The notes below the pieces were generated by a model. The model saw only the letters and a list, made by a program, of their open reading frames with translations. It had not been told where the DNA came from and searched no databases. Positions 18,275 through 21,712 of a stretch of DNA of 21,712 bases are shown here, piece by piece (positions within the stretch are counted from its first letter, which is position 1; each line of letters starts with the position of its first letter). The DNA is from Silene noctiflora. Its lineage: Eukaryota > Streptophyta > Magnoliopsida > Caryophyllales > Caryophyllaceae. A program made the translations under genes and the position numbers. The stretch covers positions 171,543 through 193,254 of the forward strand of contig VHZZ01000242.1 in NCBI GenBank assembly GCA_009801015.1. Reading direction: 5' to 3'.

Positions 18275-21200
18275 TCAAGCTGCATCCAAATTGAATTGAG
18301 GAAACCTGTTTGCAATGTCATCATAAGGTTCCCATGTAGCATCAGCAACCTCTCCATTGGACCACTGAATTAAAACATAAACCACAACTTGATTCCCCTT
18401 CTTGGCCAGCTTCCTGTCCAATACAGCAACAGGTTCTGCCCTCAATTGTTGCTGCTCATCCAAGTCTGGTATGGAACATACTGATGGCAGTGGACCTTCA
18501 TGCTTCTTCAGTACAGATACATGGAAAACAGGATGAATTTTTGCTTCAGAAGGCAACTGTAATTTGTAGGCAACAACTCCAATTCTAGCAATAATAGCAA
18601 ATGGACCACAATATTTAGGAGATATCTTTGCTGAAGATATGAAAGCTAAGGACCTCTGTCTGTAGGGTTGCAATTTGACATACACCAGATCCCCCACTGC
18701 AAATTCCCTGTCTGATCTTTTCTTGTCAGCCTGACTCTTCATCCTGTCTTGAGCTCTTTTAAGGTGAAATTTAAGCATTTTGAGGCATTCTTCCCTTGCT
18801 GTCAGACTTCTGTCAATTAACTCCACAGAACTATCCCCCAGAACATATGGTACATGTAGATTTGGGGACTGACCATATACAATCTCAAAGGGAGTAGTGT
18901 TAGCAGATGAGTGATATGTGGTATTGTACCACCATTCAGCTAGTGGTATCCACTGAGCCCAGTCCTTAGGCCTCTCCCCTGTCATACACCTCAAGTAAGT
19001 TTCAAGACATTTGTTGACCACTTCAGTCTGGCCATCTGTCTGTGGGTGGTAACTAGATGACATCAAGAGATCAACTTGCTGCAGCCTAAAGAGTTCCTTC
19101 CAGAAGGTGCTAATGAACACTTTATCCCTGTCAGAAATTATAGTCTTAGGCATGCCATGTAGCCTGAAAATTTGATCTAGGAACACTTGAGCCACTGATA
19201 CTGCAGTAAATGGGTGACTTAGCAACACAAAGTGAGCATACTTGCTAAGCCTGTCAACCACCACCAAAATAGAATCCTTGCCCTGAGATTTGGGTAAACC
19301 CTCCACAAAATCCATAGATATATCAGTCCATATGGCTTGTGGTATGGGAAGTGGTTGCAGTAACCCTGCAGGTTTGTCCAGAATTGGCTTGCACTGTTGA
19401 CAAATACTACAGTTTCTGATGTAATTTCTGACATCCTTCTTCAGTTTTTTCCAGTAAAATAGGGTCGTGACCCTTCTCTGAGTGGCCTGCATCCCTGAAT
19501 GTCCTCCAACAGGTGCATCATGTAACAAAGAAATAATCTTCTGTCTTAATTCCACATTATTTCCCACTACCAGTCTGCCCTTTCTCCTTAATTCTCCTGG
19601 AGCCCATGAGTAATTATGTTTACTTCCCCCATTTTGCAATTCCTGAATGAGTATTTGTAGTTGCTCATCATTCTCCCAACTGGTCTGAATTTGCACTTTA
19701 AGATCAGTGTTTATTTGAGATAAGATTAAGGACATCAACTCCCCATTCTGTACTCTGGAAAGAGCATCAACAGCCCCATTTTCTTTTCCTTTTCTGTATA
19801 TAATCTCATAATCTAACCCCAGCAGTTTAGGCAAACACTTGCTTTGAAATGCAGTGGTTATCTTTTGTTCCAAGAGATATTTAAGGCTGAAATGATCAGT
19901 CTTGATTTTGAAATGTCTACCACTCAGGTAAGGTCTCCATTTTTCAATTGCAAAAATGACAGCTAGCAACTCCTTCTCATAAGTGGAACTAGCTTGTGTC
20001 CTTTTAGAGAATGATTTACTGATGTATGCAATAGGATGACCATTCTGAGTAAGTACAGCCCCCATGCCTCTATCAGAAGCATCTGTTTCTACCACAAATT
20101 CTGCTGAAAAATTAGGAAGAGCTAGAACAGGTGCTCTAGTCATGGCCTCTTTCAACTGTAGGAAAGCTGTAGTGGCTGCACCATCCCATTTATACCCATT
20201 TTTCTTTAACAAGTTAGTCAAGGGCTTACTTATAAGGCCATACCCCTGAATAAACTTTCTATAGTATCCAGTAAGTCCCAAAAATCCTCTTAATTCCTTC
20301 ACATTCTTTGGTTGAGGCCAGTTCACCATTGCTTTTATTTTGGCAGGATCTGTTTCCACCCCTCTAGCAGAGATCACATGTCCCAGATATTCCACCTCAG
20401 GCACTCCAAACACACACTTGGACCTTTTAGCAAATAATGTGTGTTGCCTAAGGACAGCTAGGGTGGCTTTGAGATGATGTGTATGTTCTTCCAAGCTCTT
20501 ACTGTAGATCAGTATATCGTCAAAGAATACTAACACAAATTTCCTTAGGTAAGGTTTGAAAATTGTGTTCATAAGGTGCTGAAAAGTTGAAGGGGCATTA
20601 GTTAAGCCAAAGGGCATAACCAAAAATTCATAGTGGCCTTCATGTGTCCTAAATGCAGTCTTAGGAACATCATTTGGGTGCATTCTAATCTGCCAATAGC
20701 CAGACCTAAGGTCAATTTTAGAAAAAATCACAGCTCCTTGTAATTCATCCAATAATTCCTCTATGACAGGAATTGGGAATTTATCTTTAACAGTATATTT
20801 GTTTAATTCCCTATAATCAATACAAAGCCTCCATGTACCATCCTTCTTTTTGACCAACACAATAGGAGATGAAAAGGGACTCTGACTAGGTCTAACAACC
20901 CATGACTCCAACATTTCCTTCAAAATTTGTTCAATGGCATCTTTTTGAACAACAGGATACCTATAAGGTCTCACATTTATAGGGGGTGTCCCCTCTTTCA
21001 AGTGAATGGTATGGTCATAAGATCTATGAGGGGGTAATTCAGTGGGAGTTGCAAAAATATCATCAAATTCATCCAAAACAGATTGTATTGGAAGAGGTAC
21101 AAGGTTACCTTCCTGTGATTGAGTTTCTCCTGTGGATGTAGACTGAACAGACAGTGCAAATAATTGAGCTGCAGTTCCAGTGCCCTTGACAATGAGGGAC

Positions 21201-21712
21201 TGCAATTGCCTGTCATTTACCCAGTCCACTGTTCCCATTTTTCCTCCTCTCAATACATGCTTCTTCCCCTTATACTGGAATTGCATCCTGAGTTGCTTAA
21301 AATCCCAGAGTACAGGTCCCAATGAAGACAGCCACTGTACTTCTAACACCATATCACAGGTTCCTAGAGGCACTAACATAATGTCAGTCTGGAATGTCTC
21401 CCCTTGGAGTTGCCAACTGAACTGTTTAACCACAGATCTACTGTACAGACTCTCCCCATTAGCCACAGATACAGCTACAGGATAACTTGGAGTAATTCTG
21501 CACCCCAATTTCTTTGCTGTATTCTCATCCAGAAAATTATGAGTACTTCCTGAATCAATGAGTATATTCAGTGAATTACCCCTAACCTTCCTTGTAACCT
21601 TCATTGTCTGAAATGCCGCATTCCCAGTGATTGCATTTAGGGAAATTAGAGGAGGTAGGTCATCACCACTACTCTCCTGCTGCCACAATTCAGGAATTTC
21701 AGACTCCCCTAC
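18275..21712 (-). CDS. Ty3/gypsy pol polyprotein (PR-RT-RH-IN-chromodomain), N-terminus outside window
   Basis: Retrotransposon polyprotein for processing, reverse transcription and integration. The frame is open from the window edge to the TGA at 18275-18277; the upstream gag/protease part is cut off, so the true start is not here. Counting from codon TTG at 21688: retropepsin DSG at 45-47; reverse transcriptase about 245-440 with catalytic FFDD at 388-391; RNase H from about 530 with D536; integrase zinc finger with H730, C760 and C763; integrase core with D793, D853 and E889 (D-35-E spacing between the last two); GPF-type region near 1028; chromodomain about 1083-1137 with [13 protein letters not shown]. 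No stop or frameshift is seen over 1137 residues, and the key catalytic residues are present. The clade (Tekay, CRM, Reina or Galadriel) is not assigned. Confidence 0.95.
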   Translation of the reverse strand, partial: VGESEIPELWQQESSGDDLPPLISLNAITGNAAFQTMKVTRKVRGNSLNILIDSGSTHNFLDENTAKKLGCRITPSYPVAVSVANGESLYSRSVVKQFSWQLQGETFQTDIMLVPLGTCDMVLEVQWLSSLGPVLWDFKQLRMQFQYKGKKHVLRGGKMGTVDWVNDRQLQSLIVKGTGTAAQLFALSVQSTSTGETQSQEGNLVPLPIQSVLDEFDDIFATPTELPPHRSYDHTIHLKEGTPPINVRPYRYPVVQKDAIEQILKEMLESWVVRPSQSPFSSPIVLVKKKDGTWRLCIDYRELNKYTVKDKFPIPVIEELLDELQGAVIFSKIDLRSGYWQIRMHPNDVPKTAFRTHEGHYEFLVMPFGLTNAPSTFQHLMNTIFKPYLRKFVLVFFDDILIYSKSLEEHTHHLKATLAVLRQHTLFAKRSKCVFGVPEVEYLGHVISARGVETDPAKIKAMVNWPQPKNVKELRGFLGLTGYYRKFIQGYGLISKPLTNLLKKNGYKWDGAATTAFLQLKEAMTRAPVLALPNFSAEFVVETDASDRGMGAVLTQNGHPIAYISKSFSKRTQASSTYEKELLAVIFAIEKWRPYLSGRHFKIKTDHFSLKYLLEQKITTAFQSKCLPKLLGLDYEIIYRKGKENGAVDALSRVQNGELMSLILSQINTDLKVQIQTSWENDEQLQILIQELQNGGSKHNYSWAPGELRRKGRLVVGNNVELRQKIISLLHDAPVGGHSGMQATQRRVTTLFYWKKLKKDVRNYIRNCSICQQCKPILDKPAGLLQPLPIPQAIWTDISMDFVEGLPKSQGKDSILVVVDRLSKYAHFVLLSHPFTAVSVAQVFLDQIFRLHGMPKTIISDRDKVFISTFWKELFRLQQVDLLMSSSYHPQTDGQTEVVNKCLETYLRCMTGERPKDWAQWIPLAEWWYNTTYHSSANTTPFEIVYGQSPNLHVPYVLGDSSVELIDRSLTAREECLKMLKFHLKRAQDRMKSQADKKRSDREFAVGDLVYVKLQPYRQRSLAFISSAKISPKYCGPFAIIARIGVVAYKLQLPSEAKIHPVFHVSVLKKHEGPLPSVCSIPDLDEQQQLRAEPVAVLDRKLAKKGNQVVVYVLIQWSNGEVADATWEPYDDIANRFPQFNLDAA

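Larger units (their letters stand above)
17906..21712 (-). mobile_element. Ty3/gypsy chromovirus LTR retrotransposon, 5' part beyond window
   Basis: The element is inserted on the minus strand, with its 3' LTR inside the window and the gag and 5' LTR beyond 21712. Order of parts is protease, reverse transcriptase, RNase H, integrase, chromodomain, polypurine tract, LTR. This Metaviridae order with a C-terminal chromodomain defines chromoviruses. It lies about 0.8 kb downstream of the AKR gene and is convergent with it. The frame is free of stops, so the insertion is probably recent. Confidence 0.92.

Noticed and set aside
21180-21485. 101-aa plus-strand frame opposite the pol gene
   Set aside because: It is an antisense shadow of the retrotransposon frame.
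1-21712. tRNA, rRNA, organelle insertion, gene cluster for specialised metabolism or a new defence system
   Set aside because: I looked on both strands for cloverleaf features, rRNA-like conserved blocks, plastid genes and groups of co-oriented enzyme genes and saw none; the genes present belong to known families.

Overview
The window is nuclear DNA from a flowering plant, almost certainly a eudicot. It is AT-rich, its genes have GT-AG introns (one GC-AG), and it holds plant-type Stowaway MITEs, a chromovirus-type Ty3/gypsy retrotransposon, and three genes that read as plant orthologues. The many TGACCCGA-like degenerate repeats and the MITE types remind me of Caryophyllales, but that is an impression. 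Three single ambiguous bases (28, 6874, 18142) point to a draft assembly.

Layout: (1) 1-1087 is the 3' flank of the first gene, with small repeats only. (2) 1088-about 6185, minus strand, is a complete UFD1 gene: 319 codons in nine coding exons, one of them holding only the ATG, preceded by a spliced 5' leader. (3) 6220-7660 is intergenic and contains a 354-bp hAT-like element with a perfect 8-bp target duplication. (4) 7911-12053, minus strand, is a complete V-ATPase proteolipid (subunit c) gene: 165 aa in three exons. Its two introns carry a roughly 1.06-kb foldback and a fourfold tandem repeat that copies the edge of exon 2. (5) 12054-13224 is a divergent intergenic space with degenerate repeats and a MITE-bounded GC-richer block. 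(6) 13225-17118, plus strand, is a complete aldose-6-phosphate reductase-like AKR gene: 310 aa in six exons, one GC-AG intron, MITEs and a near-perfect intronic hairpin. (7) 17119-17905 is 3' flank. (8) About 17906-21712, minus strand, is the 3' part of a Ty3/gypsy chromovirus: LTR, polypurine tract, and an uninterrupted protease-RT-RNaseH-integrase-chromodomain frame that leaves the window.

The three genes act in different processes: CDC48-dependent protein extraction, vacuolar acidification, and sugar-phosphate reduction to polyol phosphate. Their interest as a group is positional. From memory, Arabidopsis has UFD1 next to VHA-c3 on chromosome 4 and a second UFD1 next to S6PDH-like AKRs on chromosome 2, so this window may keep the undivided ancestral trio.

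I found no new enzymatic or defence system. The most unusual material is structural: two intronic foldbacks, one carrying a coiled-coil-like coding fragment, the exon-edge tandem duplication, and a start codon that forms the last three bases of its exon.
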